NCBI GenBank assembly: GCA_002364975.1
Contig: DEYT01000094.1
Location: forward strand, 1,127 to 30,298
Source of the DNA: Opitutia bacterium UBA3151
GTDB lineage: Bacteria; Verrucomicrobiota; Verrucomicrobiia; Opitutales; Seribacteraceae
Length of the DNA: 29,172 nucleotides
Direction of reading: 5' to 3'
In this document: positions 1 to 7,215 of the stretch, piece after piece
Layout: each line of letters starts with the position of its first letter
Numbering within the stretch: the first letter of the stretch is position 1
Notes under the pieces: model-generated
The model's database searches: none
What the model saw: the letters and a program-made list of their open reading frames with translations, nothing else
Told to the model about the DNA's origin: nothing
Made by a program: the position numbers and the translations under genes

Positions 1-233
1 CCTGTTTTAAGAGAGTAACCTTCAGCCAACACGGCACCGGGTTTTAACACGCCTGCAACCACATTTCCATCCGGATCAATGGCTTGGACCAAACCCTTTG
101 CGGAAAGTAGAATGATGGCACCTGGTTTGACTTCTCCATTGGGTTGTCCAGACATTTGAAGTGGAACAATGTAAAATACCGAAGCGAAAATGAAGAATAT
201 GTAAGTTCGGACAAATCTAAAATAATGCTTCAT
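1..233 (-). CDS. Secreted or anchored protein with FecR-like start (partial)
   Basis: This is the first 77 codons of a gene that runs off the left edge of the window. The ATG is at 233. Residues 1 to about 28 look like a signal peptide or anchor: a basic start (MKHYFRFVR), a hydrophobic stretch, then a polar region. The next part, about residues 37-77, reads GAIILLSAKGLVQAIDP, then DGNVV and LKPGAVLAEGYSLKTG. That pattern resembles the opening of FecR-like domains in secreted Verrucomicrobiota proteins, where a Gly-rich strand set ends in a phrase like EGxxLxTG. Function cannot be assigned from this fragment. It points the same way as the superoxide dismutase gene upstream of it, 29 bases apart, but co-transcription is only a guess. 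The domain call is resemblance, not proof. Confidence 0.6.
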   Translation of the reverse strand, partial: MKHYFRFVRTYIFFIFASVFYIVPLQMSGQPNGEVKPGAIILLSAKGLVQAIDPDGNVVAGVLKPGAVLAEGYSLKT

Positions 234-262
234 GAAAACAGGCTTTTGAGTTTTTCTTGGCT

Positions 263-880
263 TTAAGAGAACAGGGAATTTGCTCGTTCCCAATCCACCA
301 CATTCCAAAAAGCGGTCACATAATCGGGTCTACGGTTTTGGTAATTAAGGTAGTAGGCATGCTCCCAAACATCTAAACCAATGATTGGAGTGCCACAATG
401 GTCCGTGATTCCTTGCATTAATGGGTTGTCTTGATTCGGGGAAGAAGTAACGGCAAGAGAGCCATCCTCCTGTTTGATGAGCCAAGCCCAACCCGATCCA
501 AAACGGGTAATTGCAGCTTGCAAGAAATCATTTTTGAAAGCGTCGAAGCTTCCGAAAGTAGCATCGATTGCATTGGATAATTCACCCGAGGGAGTACCAC
601 CACCATTGGGGGAAATACATTGCCAAAAAAAAGTGTGGTTAAAATGACCACCTCCATTATTACGAACAGCAGTTTGCATAGATTCTGGCAAATCCGATAG
701 ATTTGTGATCAAATCATCAACTGATTTTTCACCGAGTTCAGAATGTCCTTCTATAGCCCCATTTAATTTGTCAATGTAGGTTTGGTGGTGCTTGCCATGA
801 TGGATTTCCATGGTGCGTGCGTCCACATGGGGCTCAAGGGCGTCAACTGAATATTCAAGCGATGGTAAAGAATAAGACAT
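263..880 (-). CDS. sodA: Superoxide dismutase, Mn-type (Fe/Mn family)
   Basis: The enzyme converts superoxide to oxygen and hydrogen peroxide in the cytoplasm. It has 205 residues, the normal family length, and no signal peptide. The four metal ligands are visible: His27 in the HHGKHH stretch, His82 in NHTFFW, and Asp170 and His174 in DVWEHAYY. Two family marks point to manganese rather than iron: Gly at position 78 in NNGGGHFNH, where Fe enzymes usually have Gln, and the phrase PNQDNP after GSGWAWL, which supplies the Gln of Mn enzymes. Cambialistic activity cannot be excluded. The start at 880 is preceded by an A-rich run with no Shine-Dalgarno motif. The gene sits between the FecR-like fragment and tadA, all on the minus strand. 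Confidence 0.95.
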   Translation of the reverse strand: MSYSLPSLEYSVDALEPHVDARTMEIHHGKHHQTYIDKLNGAIEGHSELGEKSVDDLITNLSDLPESMQTAVRNNGGGHFNHTFFWQCISPNGGGTPSGELSNAIDATFGSFDAFKNDFLQAAITRFGSGWAWLIKQEDGSLAVTSSPNQDNPLMQGITDHCGTPIIGLDVWEHAYYLNYQNRRPDYVTAFWNVVDWERANSLFS

Positions 881-968
881 TTTTTTTAGGGGTTATTATT
901 TAGTATGATTCAAAAGACATATGGAGCATAGGTCAAGCTCGACTAAGTGGTAAGCCCAAAGCAAAAAA

Positions 969-1415
969 TTAGCTTTTTTGGCTTCCAAGCCTTTGAATTT
1001 GAAAGAAAGCTTGTAATAGAGATCTGCACTCCTCCTGCATGGTTCCTTTCACAATTTTCGGTTTGTGGTTTGATAATTCAAGGGATTGAAGTGAGATTGC
1101 ACCTCCAAGACCTCCCATCTTTGGGTCTTCAAAGGAGAAATGAACTTCCCCAATTCTAGACATAATTGTTGCCCCGGAACACATCGGGCAAGGTTCTTTA
1201 GTAACAAAAAGCTTGCACTCATTGAGTCGCCAATCCCCAATATGATTTGCAGCAATAGTGATCGCAATCATCTCTGCATGAGCAGTAGGATCATTTTGAG
1301 TTCGGGTCTTATTATGTGCAGAAGCGATAATGTTTTCGTCGTGAACCACTACAGCACCGATCGGAACTTCGTCCGCGATCCATGCGCTTATTGCTTCATT
1401 GTAAGCATGCTGCAT
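969..1415 (-). CDS. tadA: tRNA-specific adenosine deaminase TadA
   Basis: TadA deaminates adenosine 34 of tRNA-Arg to inosine. The zinc site is plain: HAE (His and the catalytic Glu) followed by PCPMC with two Cys ligands, and the opening EVPIGAVVV is typical. The first in-frame ATG is at 1415, but the true start is probably further upstream. The frame stays open back to a TAA at 1512-1514 and reads EKDDLFF just before that Met, which matches the family's first helix (for example HEYWM in E. coli). No ATG, GTG or TTG occurs in this upstream part; only rare codons such as ATT at 1493 are available. The coordinates given are therefore the conservative core. Function is secure; the start is not. 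It is divergent from infA. Confidence 0.9.
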   Translation of the reverse strand: MQHAYNEAISAWIADEVPIGAVVVHDENIIASAHNKTRTQNDPTAHAEMIAITIAANHIGDWRLNECKLFVTKEPCPMCSGATIMSRIGEVHFSFEDPKMGGLGGAISLQSLELSNHKPKIVKGTMQEECRSLLQAFFQIQRLGSQKS

Positions 1416-1524
1416 GAAGAAAAGATCATCTTTCTCGAGTTGGGAAGGAAAGACTTTAGGAAATGGACAGTCGGTTCTGATTCTAGTGAAAATACGATTA
1501 TTAAAAATTCTTTAAAGGAGAATC

Positions 1525-1553
1525 TTGACTTGAGGCACAGAGATGGGATGATA
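1525..1553 (+). promoter_or_regulatory. Candidate sigma-70 promoter of infA
   Basis: TTGACT at 1525-1530 is followed after 17 bases by ATGATA at 1548-1553, about 17 bases before the infA start. The -35 element is close to consensus and the -10 is weaker; a GATAAA two bases on is an alternative. A transcript from here would have a very short leader, consistent with the missing Shine-Dalgarno motif. No experimental evidence. Confidence 0.4.
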
Positions 1554-1570
1554 AAACCTTTCACAACATT

Positions 1571-1849
1571 ATGCCAGAAGAAGAAATCGTAGAAGTCGAA
1601 GGAAAAATCACCGCTGTTTTGCCAAGCACTATGTTTCGTGCAGAACTATCAAACGGACATAAGGTTCTCGCCCACATCTCAGGAAAGCTCAGAAAGCATT
1701 TTATCAAAATTACGGTTGGTGATATCGTAAAGATGGAAATGAGTCCGAGGGATCTGGAAAAAGCCCGGATTGTTTATCGTCTCAAAAATGCGGAAGTTAA
1801 TCGAAATGCACCCATAAGAAGTTTTGGACCAAAAGGAAAAGGTAAATAA
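1571..1849 (+). CDS. infA: Translation initiation factor IF-1 with C-terminal tail
   Basis: IF-1 binds the ribosomal A site of the 30S subunit during initiation. Residues 1-72 form the usual single OB fold, with recognisable phrases LPSTMFRAEL, NGHKVLAHISGK, GDIVKMEM and RIVYRLK. The E. coli protein stops at 72 residues; this one has 92. The extra 20 residues (NAEVNRNAPIRSFGPKGKGK) are basic and Gly/Lys-rich and look disordered. There is no Shine-Dalgarno motif ahead of the ATG. cysK starts only 14 bases after the stop, so the two may be co-transcribed. The identity is secure. What the tail does is unknown; an rRNA contact is a reasonable guess given its charge. Confidence 0.95.
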   Translation: MPEEEIVEVEGKITAVLPSTMFRAELSNGHKVLAHISGKLRKHFIKITVGDIVKMEMSPRDLEKARIVYRLKNAEVNRNAPIRSFGPKGKGK

Positions 1850-1863
1850 TAAAATTTTGTTCC

Positions 1864-2835
1864 ATGAACATAATTGAATCCATAGGTAAAACCCCCCTCG
1901 TTGAACTAACGCAGGTCACGCAAGCTTGTAATGCCCGAATCTTTCTCAAATCCGAATTTTTCAACCCCCTTGCGAGTGTCAAAGATAGGATAGGAGCTGC
2001 CATGATTGAGGCGGGAGAAAAGGACGGATCCCTTAATCCTGACAGCGTTGTGATTGAGCCTACTTCCGGTAACACTGGGATTTCTTTAGCTTTTGTTTGT
2101 GCCGCGAAAGGTTACAAATGCATCCTCACTATGCCTGAAACAATGTCAAAGGAAAGAAGATTACTGCTCAGACTACTAGGTGCAGAAATTGTTCTTACGC
2201 CTGGACTAAAGGGTATGAGTGGAGCCATTGCGGAAGCTAGCAAATTGATGGAGGAACATGGATCAAATGCTTACATGCCACAACAGTTTAACAATCCTGC
2301 AAACCCTGCAATTCATCGTAAAACTACTGCTGAGGAAATTTGGTCCGGTATGGATGGTAAAGTGGACTGCTTTATTGCCGGGGTTGGCACGGGTGGAACC
2401 ATAACTGGAGTTTCCGAAGTTATTAAGCAACGTAACCCAGATATGCTTTCGATAGCCGTTGAGCCCGTGGAAAGTCCGGTCATCACTCAAACCCGAAACG
2501 ACGAAACGATTCAGCCCGGACCCCATAAAATTCAGGGAATTGGAGCTGGATTCGTCCCCAAGAACCTCAATATCGACATCCTTGATGAGGTTTTACTTGT
2601 AAGTAGCGATGAGTCTTTTGACATGGCTCGGGAATTAAGCTTGAAAGAAGGAGTACTCGGAGGAATTTCAACGGGTGCTACCGTAACTGCTGCAATAAGG
2701 GTAGGACAAAGGCCAGAAATGGAAGGCAAGAACATCGTGGTCTTGGGTGCAAGTTGCGGTGAGAGATACTTATCCACTCCACTTGCTGCAAAAGCTGCGG
2801 AAGAGGTAATGGACGCAGTTGCCGTAGGGGATTGA
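1864..2835 (+). CDS. cysK: Cysteine synthase (O-acetylserine sulfhydrylase)
   Basis: A PLP enzyme that makes cysteine from O-acetylserine and sulfide in the cytoplasm. It is 323 residues long, near the usual 310. The PLP lysine is Lys40 in NPLASVKDRIG. The substrate loop EPTSGNTGIS lies at about 65-74, the phosphate-binding loop GVGTGGTITG at 173-182, and the pyridine-nitrogen Ser lies in GGISTGATV near the C-terminus. The absence of an N-terminal or C-terminal CBS domain rules out a cystathionine beta-synthase fusion. CysM-like enzymes share the fold; the ASVKDRIG and TSGNTGIS phrases favour CysK. It follows infA by 14 bases and precedes dtd by 47. Confidence 0.93.
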   Translation: MNIIESIGKTPLVELTQVTQACNARIFLKSEFFNPLASVKDRIGAAMIEAGEKDGSLNPDSVVIEPTSGNTGISLAFVCAAKGYKCILTMPETMSKERRLLLRLLGAEIVLTPGLKGMSGAIAEASKLMEEHGSNAYMPQQFNNPANPAIHRKTTAEEIWSGMDGKVDCFIAGVGTGGTITGVSEVIKQRNPDMLSIAVEPVESPVITQTRNDETIQPGPHKIQGIGAGFVPKNLNIDILDEVLLVSSDESFDMARELSLKEGVLGGISTGATVTAAIRVGQRPEMEGKNIVVLGASCGERYLSTPLAAKAAEEVMDAVAVGD

Positions 2836-2882
2836 TTCAAAATTTTGATTTCTGGTTTTATTCCTTCACCGATTTAGTGTGA

Positions 2883-3335
2883 ATGAGGGCATTACTCAGG
2901 AGAGTTTCCAAAGCAAGTGTTGAGGTAGAAAATCGATTAGTTGGCAGTATCGAAGTCGGGATTCTCGTATACCTAGGCATTCACGAGGCTGATTCTTCAA
3001 ACGATATAGAATGGTTAATCAAAAAGATTTTGGGAATTCGTATCTTCGAAGATGATACTGGTAAGATGAATCTTTCCTTGGGAAAAGATAATGGAGTTTT
3101 GGTTGTGAGCCAGTTTACTCTTTTTGGTAATTTGAAAAAAGGCTTTCGTCCATCATTCCACCGAGCGGCCAAACCTAAGGAAGCCAGAAAAGTCTATGAC
3201 GATTTTATTGCCTCTTTTTTAAAAACTCATCCTGGAAAAGTTGAGTCCGGAGAATTTGGAAAGGAAATGTCTATTTCAGCTACGGATGATGGACCAGTAA
3301 CCATCTGGTTAGATTCGCAATCTAAGGATTACTAA
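2883..3335 (+). CDS. dtd: D-aminoacyl-tRNA deacylase
   Basis: DTD removes D-amino acids (and glycine mischarged on tRNA-Ala) from tRNAs, a proofreading step. The protein has 150 residues, standard for the family. Both signature motifs are present: SQFTL at 76-80 and GPVT at 137-140, the latter carrying the cross-subunit Gly-cisPro pair that rejects L-amino acids. The opening MRALLRRVSKASVEV is typical. One position differs from the usual NxGPVT motif: here it reads DDGPVT, so the Asn is an Asp. The start ATG has no Shine-Dalgarno motif. It closes the infA-cysK-dtd run and is followed by a 133-base gap before the lipoprotein at 3469. Confidence 0.94.
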   Translation: MRALLRRVSKASVEVENRLVGSIEVGILVYLGIHEADSSNDIEWLIKKILGIRIFEDDTGKMNLSLGKDNGVLVVSQFTLFGNLKKGFRPSFHRAAKPKEARKVYDDFIASFLKTHPGKVESGEFGKEMSISATDDGPVTIWLDSQSKDY

Positions 3336-3432
3336 TTGTTTAATAAAGGGATCTATCTCCTGCAAGTTGTGTGTAAATTGGTATTTCAATCATAAATTGA
3401 TATTTTCAAAGTTAAGACATCTTTATTTTGTG

Positions 3433-3461
3433 TTGGATGTTCCTGAGTTGTTCCTTTAGAT
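3433..3461 (+). promoter_or_regulatory. Weak promoter candidate before the lipoprotein cluster
   Basis: The 133-base gap 3336-3468 is AT-rich. It contains TTGGAT at 3433-3438 and, 17 bases on, TTAGAT at 3456-3461. If used, transcription would begin at or next to the ATG at 3469, giving an almost leaderless message. The match is modest and the region has other AT-rich hexamers, so this is tentative. No terminator hairpin is seen in the gap. Confidence 0.25.
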
Positions 3462-3468
3462 TTTTAAT

Positions 3469-4038
3469 ATGTTTCGTGTTCTTTTATTCAGCCTAAGCAT
3501 CTGTGGCTTGTTGACCCTTTCTAGTTGTTATCAAAACAAGAAGAATCATGCCCAACTAAAAAGCCCCTCTATTTACAAAGCTTGGGATGCCCGCTATCGG
3601 TATGATTCTGATAACAGGCAACTAATTCCCTTGTATAACAACCACCAAGTGGGACGAGCATGGGGTAGAGATCAAGAGGGCAGGATGAATTTTGCTAAGT
3701 ACTATGACGGTGAAGGAAAGCCAAGGGAAGACTTGCTGGTTATTCATAAGCAAAAACTGGACCTAGAAAGAGGGCGTCGATGGGATGAATTGAATCAGAT
3801 GAGAATCATGAAAATAAATGAGCAACTGCTTGGGAATGAGGAAGAAGTCAGAGAAGCGGAAGAAGAAGTTTCTTCGGATGAGGATGTTAAGGATTTATTA
3901 CCAACCCCATTTATTCCAACTGGTTTGGATATGAATATGGAAGGCGGAGAAGGGGGAAGCAGCCCCTTTACACCAATGCTGCTTGAGGAAGAAACTGAAA
4001 GCACTGGTCCATCTCCTTTTCTTCCGCTCACCCCTTAG
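3469..4038 (+). CDS. Lipoprotein with KAW-ARxxYD motif and PFxP repeats
   Basis: A 189-residue predicted lipoprotein. The signal peptide ends in a lipobox (LTLSSC, Cys20). Residues 35-56 carry the phrase IxKAWxARxxYDxDxR followed by LIPxY, then a Trp-Gly nearby (RAWG). The same phrase occurs in the lipoprotein at 8769, with 14 of 22 positions identical. The C-terminal half is very acidic and Gly/Ser-rich and contains three short PFxP units: TPFIP, SPFTP and SPFLP, the last at the extreme C-terminus. This tail is likely disordered and could be a docking peptide; that is inference. The gene is followed after 6 bases by a coiled-coil gene, so it probably leads an operon. I do not recognise the family. 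Confidence 0.85.
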   Translation: MFRVLLFSLSICGLLTLSSCYQNKKNHAQLKSPSIYKAWDARYRYDSDNRQLIPLYNNHQVGRAWGRDQEGRMNFAKYYDGEGKPREDLLVIHKQKLDLERGRRWDELNQMRIMKINEQLLGNEEEVREAEEEVSSDEDVKDLLPTPFIPTGLDMNMEGGEGGSSPFTPMLLEEETESTGPSPFLPLTP

Positions 4039-4044
4039 CCTTAG

Positions 4045-4890
4045 ATGAGAAAAATTTCTCTCTTTTTATCAATCTTAACTTTGCTACTTTGCAGCCTTGG
4101 CGTTTGGAAGCTAAATTCTGTGATTACAAATCACGATAGAATAAAAGTTGCTCTTTCGCTTAGTGAAAAGAATCTGAAAAACTTAGAAGTTGAAATTGAA
4201 GAATTCTCCAAAGAGCATGCGGCAAGGTTTTCCAGAGAAAGAAGAAAAAACCAAGATATGGAGGAACAAATTTTAAATTTTTCCACCGAAAAAACGAAAC
4301 TCGAAATCACTTTTTCTTCCAAGAACTCAGTAATAAATGATCTCAAGGCTTCCAAAGAAGAGAAGGAGAAAAAGATTCTGGAAATGAAGGTCGAAATTCG
4401 AGCAAATGCGAGGAAACTTGCTTCGCTTAAAAAGAAAGCTTTAGATGTTGAACAAGAAATTCCACAAATTGAGAAACAAATTCAGGAACATGAAATGCAA
4501 TGTGAAAATGAAAAGTCACGGAGTATTCAGGTTGAAGAGACTCTTTCCAACTATGCGCAAATCACTACAGTACTTAAAGAACACCAAGTGCGAACTTTAG
4601 ATGCCTTGTATTCTGAAAAATACGAAAGACCTTGGATTGAAGAAGGCGAGATGATTCAATTGAGGAAATTTAGTTTGGACTTAGACAAAGGATTACTTGG
4701 TCTGCCTGTTGGTCAAGAGATAGGTCTTGAGCCAGGTGCATTTTTTTCAATCGCTCACTTGGGAGAGTTGATTTGTAAGATTAGAATCAAGAAAGCCGAG
4801 CAAAATAGATCGGTTGCTTTGATTATGCCTTTGTTTGGAAATCCTAGAAAATTGCTAGAGCTTGAAAGTTTTGATCTTAAACATCTTTAG
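4045..4890 (+). CDS. Membrane-anchored coiled-coil protein, first of pair
   Basis: 281 residues of unknown function. Residues 4-21 form a membrane helix with a basic start (MRKIS), so the rest is probably periplasmic. Residues about 28-180 are rich in Glu, Lys and Leu with heptad spacing, a long coiled coil. From about 215 there is a small globular end: KGLLGLPVGQEIGLEPGAF, then GELICKIRIKKAE and SVALIMPLFGN. This Gly-bearing beta-rich layout resembles small barrel domains found after coiled coils, as in MreC-like proteins, but I cannot assign it. The next gene has the same architecture and a similar end domain, and its start overlaps this gene by 29 bases. The pair may form a hetero-oligomeric rod in the envelope. 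Confidence 0.85.
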   Translation: MRKISLFLSILTLLLCSLGVWKLNSVITNHDRIKVALSLSEKNLKNLEVEIEEFSKEHAARFSRERRKNQDMEEQILNFSTEKTKLEITFSSKNSVINDLKASKEEKEKKILEMKVEIRANARKLASLKKKALDVEQEIPQIEKQIQEHEMQCENEKSRSIQVEETLSNYAQITTVLKEHQVRTLDALYSEKYERPWIEEGEMIQLRKFSLDLDKGLLGLPVGQEIGLEPGAFFSIAHLGELICKIRIKKAEQNRSVALIMPLFGNPRKLLELESFDLKHL

Positions 4891-5746
4891 AATTTCGGCA
4901 ATGGTTGGACTTGTTGGGGTTGGAATCTACTATTTCCTAAACTTAGAATCTTTTATTTCTCTTGAAGATTCTTTATCGAAGGCAATCAAAAATGAGCAAA
5001 ATTCGAGCTTACAATTAGAGATTGATAAAAACAAATCTGAAGCCCTGATTACCGACCTATATCGAGAACGAAGCAAAATGAGGCAAAACATAGAGGAACT
5101 TGAAAATAATATTGAAAAATTAGGAAAGGATATTGAATTAATTGAACCTCTAATGTTAAAAATAAAAGGAGAAAATATGACTACTGATGATGAATTATCA
5201 CTCATCAGCGGAGAATTAAAAAAGTCCGAACTTCCATTAGATTCGATTTTAAAAGAAAATGAAACGATCTTCCAAAGACACTCTGATTTGCTTGAATTGC
5301 GCCGTAAATCTTTTGAGAAACTAGAATCCCTTAGTAAGCAAGCGGATTCTTTGGTTGGAGACTTAACTGCTCTTTCTAAAGAAAGGCAAGTAGCTCAATC
5401 CAATTATTCTTCCAAAAGGGAAGAGACTTTATTGGAATTAAAGCATCCAGGGCATCTTTATTATGGAGATGAAACTGAGGTTTTGGTATCAAGTAAAGCC
5501 CCATCAGGTAAAGGCTTATTTATTGATCAGGGAAGAGAGAATGGATTTCGAGAAAATATGCTTTTTACCGTGAAAAAAAACCCTTCACCTGAGGAAATTC
5601 CTTTTATTCTAAGAACCACTATTGTAGAAGATGAGTTTTCCTTCCTTGAATTGATCGAACTTGGAAGCTCTTCGAAAAGCATGAATGTGGAGGACGGAGA
5701 AAAACTTTTCTTGATTAGAACAGGGGATTCAAATACAAGTTATTAA
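4862..5746 (+). CDS. Membrane-anchored coiled-coil protein, second of pair
   Basis: 294 residues of unknown function from a TTG start at 4862, inside the end of the previous gene. The TTG start gives an intact anchor: basic MKVLILNIFR, then a hydrophobic segment to about residue 27. An ATG at 4901 (residue 14) would shorten the helix and lose the charged start, so TTG is preferred. A Glu/Lys/Leu-rich coiled coil covers about 30-185. The C-terminal domain (about 195-294) opens with KGLFIDQGRENGF, then LFTVKK and a beta-rich stretch ending KLFLIRTG. It matches the layout of the previous gene's end domain (KGL, then G-E-G, then F). The two look like diverged duplicates. Confidence 0.82.
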   Translation: MKVLILNIFRISAMVGLVGVGIYYFLNLESFISLEDSLSKAIKNEQNSSLQLEIDKNKSEALITDLYRERSKMRQNIEELENNIEKLGKDIELIEPLMLKIKGENMTTDDELSLISGELKKSELPLDSILKENETIFQRHSDLLELRRKSFEKLESLSKQADSLVGDLTALSKERQVAQSNYSSKREETLLELKHPGHLYYGDETEVLVSSKAPSGKGLFIDQGRENGFRENMLFTVKKNPSPEEIPFILRTTIVEDEFSFLELIELGSSSKSMNVEDGEKLFLIRTGDSNTSY

Positions 5747-5808
5747 TCCGACAGAAATTGCCACTTTAATTACCCTCTTTTAGTTGTTTAAATTACCTAC
5801 CTTACTTC

Positions 5809-6429
5809 ATGACTTCACCTGAAGAAAACCCCACTGATGATGAACTTGCTGATTTGATGAGCGAGCATGAGGGCGGTGAAGAAATCACAGATAACGATGC
5901 AGGTGTAGAAGTAGGTATTCCCCCTTCCGTTGAGGGTGATGATTCGGAAGTAAGTACTGAGGAAGAAAGGTTCAGTATGAACGACTTCGACTCCGAACTA
6001 GCACCAACTTCATCCGTTTCTAATGTGCCAGATGCCGTGTCTAATGAAGTCAAGGAAACTGCTCCCGTGATTGAAGAAAGTGTGCCGGATTCGATTCAGA
6101 AAGATGAATCAACCTTCATGCCAAATTCAGATTCTTCAAATGCAAGTCATGTGAACGGTGATGGAGATGTGACTGAATTCAGAAAGAGCTTATCTAATTT
6201 ATCAAGGCAACTTGAAATCGATAAACTCGCCCTATTACATGAAGCTGTTTCAGATAGCGGAGAAAAGATTCCTTCCCTTGATCAAATTGCAGATGATATC
6301 CAGGGACGAAAGTCTTTATTTCCCGAAGGGGATTGTGACCAGTATTCCAAAAGACCTGCGGCTCGTTTGGACGGTTGGATTTCTGGGTTGTCTTTTGGGA
6401 ATAATCGTAGAGCTAAGAAATTTTCTTAA
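5809..6429 (+). CDS. Acidic disordered protein, probable C-terminal frameshift
   Basis: 206 residues as read. Residues 1 to about 125 are extremely acidic and rich in Ser, Glu, Asp, Pro and Val, with no signal peptide, so likely disordered and cytoplasmic. A short helical region (EFRKSLSNLSRQLEIDKLA) follows. After residue 174 the reading becomes basic and uncharacteristic. Skipping one base at the GGGG run 6328-6331 switches to a frame that encodes a membrane-helix-like end (RLVWTVGFLGCLLGIIVEL) and stops at 6445, just 10 bases before the next gene. The fused product would be 211 residues with a tail anchor. Whether this is an error, a mutation or programmed slippage is open. Function unknown. 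Confidence 0.65.
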   Translation: MTSPEENPTDDELADLMSEHEGGEEITDNDAGVEVGIPPSVEGDDSEVSTEEERFSMNDFDSELAPTSSVSNVPDAVSNEVKETAPVIEESVPDSIQKDESTFMPNSDSSNASHVNGDGDVTEFRKSLSNLSRQLEIDKLALLHEAVSDSGEKIPSLDQIADDIQGRKSLFPEGDCDQYSKRPAARLDGWISGLSFGNNRRAKKFS

Positions 6430-6455
6430 TAATCAAAATCCATGATCTCTGGCTC

Positions 6456-7202
6456 ATGATTAGTAGAGCTCAAAGAGACTTTGACTTTTCAGTAGTTATA
6501 CCTGCTTACAACGAGGAAAAACTACTTCCTTTCACTTTGGATCATTTAAATAGCTGCCTAGAGCAACTCAATGAGTACCAAGGCGAAATTATTGTAGTTG
6601 ACAATGCATCTACGGATCAAACCATTGAGATTGCCCTAGAAAAAGGGGCAAAAGTCATTAAGGAATCTGAGAGAAGCATTGCTAGGACTAGGAATAAAGG
6701 GGCTGCAGAGGCTCAGGGGGCAATATTGATCTTTATTGATGCTGACACCATTGTACCTTTTGAAGTTTTAAGGGAAGCCCTTGATTTGATGAAAAATCCC
6801 CTCTATGGCGGTGGAGGTGCAACCGTGAAGTTTGATCAAAATCAAGGTCGTTTTATCTCTGGAGTCCTTGTACCAGAATTTTGGAATTTGATATCCCGTC
6901 TTTTCAAATTGGCAGCAGGTAGTTTTATTTATTGCCGAGCCGAAGATTTTGAGAAAATTGGAGGCTTCTCTGAAAAGCTTTACGCAGGTGAAGAGATTCA
7001 ATTCATAATTTCCTTAAAGAGGATCCTTAGGCACTCCCGAAAAAGATTTGTTATATTACACAAAAATCCGGTGATAACATCTTCTAGAAAACTTGATTGG
7101 TATGGAGACCTTAAGATTTTTTCTACCCTTTTTCTACTCCTACTCTTTCCCTTCGCAATAAGATTTAAAAGGTTCTGTAGTTTTTGGTATCAACGACCTT
7201 AA
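6456..7202 (+). CDS. Family 2 glycosyltransferase
   Basis: 248 residues. The GT-A fold marks of family 2 are clear: VVIPAYNEE at about 13-21, the nucleotide-binding VVDNASTD at 47-54, and the metal-binding DAD at 95-97. A GGFSEKLYAGEE stretch at 169-180 provides the acidic ED-like acceptor site. A hydrophobic segment near 221-235 suggests membrane association. It transfers a sugar from a nucleotide donor to an unknown acceptor, perhaps a lipid or an envelope glycan. It follows the acidic protein in the same direction with short spacing, so it may belong to the envelope cluster. Its stop lies 13 bases from the stop of the convergent oxidoreductase gene. Confidence 0.88.
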   Translation: MISRAQRDFDFSVVIPAYNEEKLLPFTLDHLNSCLEQLNEYQGEIIVVDNASTDQTIEIALEKGAKVIKESERSIARTRNKGAAEAQGAILIFIDADTIVPFEVLREALDLMKNPLYGGGGATVKFDQNQGRFISGVLVPEFWNLISRLFKLAAGSFIYCRAEDFEKIGGFSEKLYAGEEIQFIISLKRILRHSRKRFVILHKNPVITSSRKLDWYGDLKIFSTLFLLLLFPFAIRFKRFCSFWYQRP

Positions 7203-7215
7203 TTGAAAAGATATT

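Noticed and set aside
1140..1592. A 150-codon plus-strand open frame over tadA and into infA.
   Set aside because: It is antisense to the conserved zinc motifs of tadA and overlaps the infA start.
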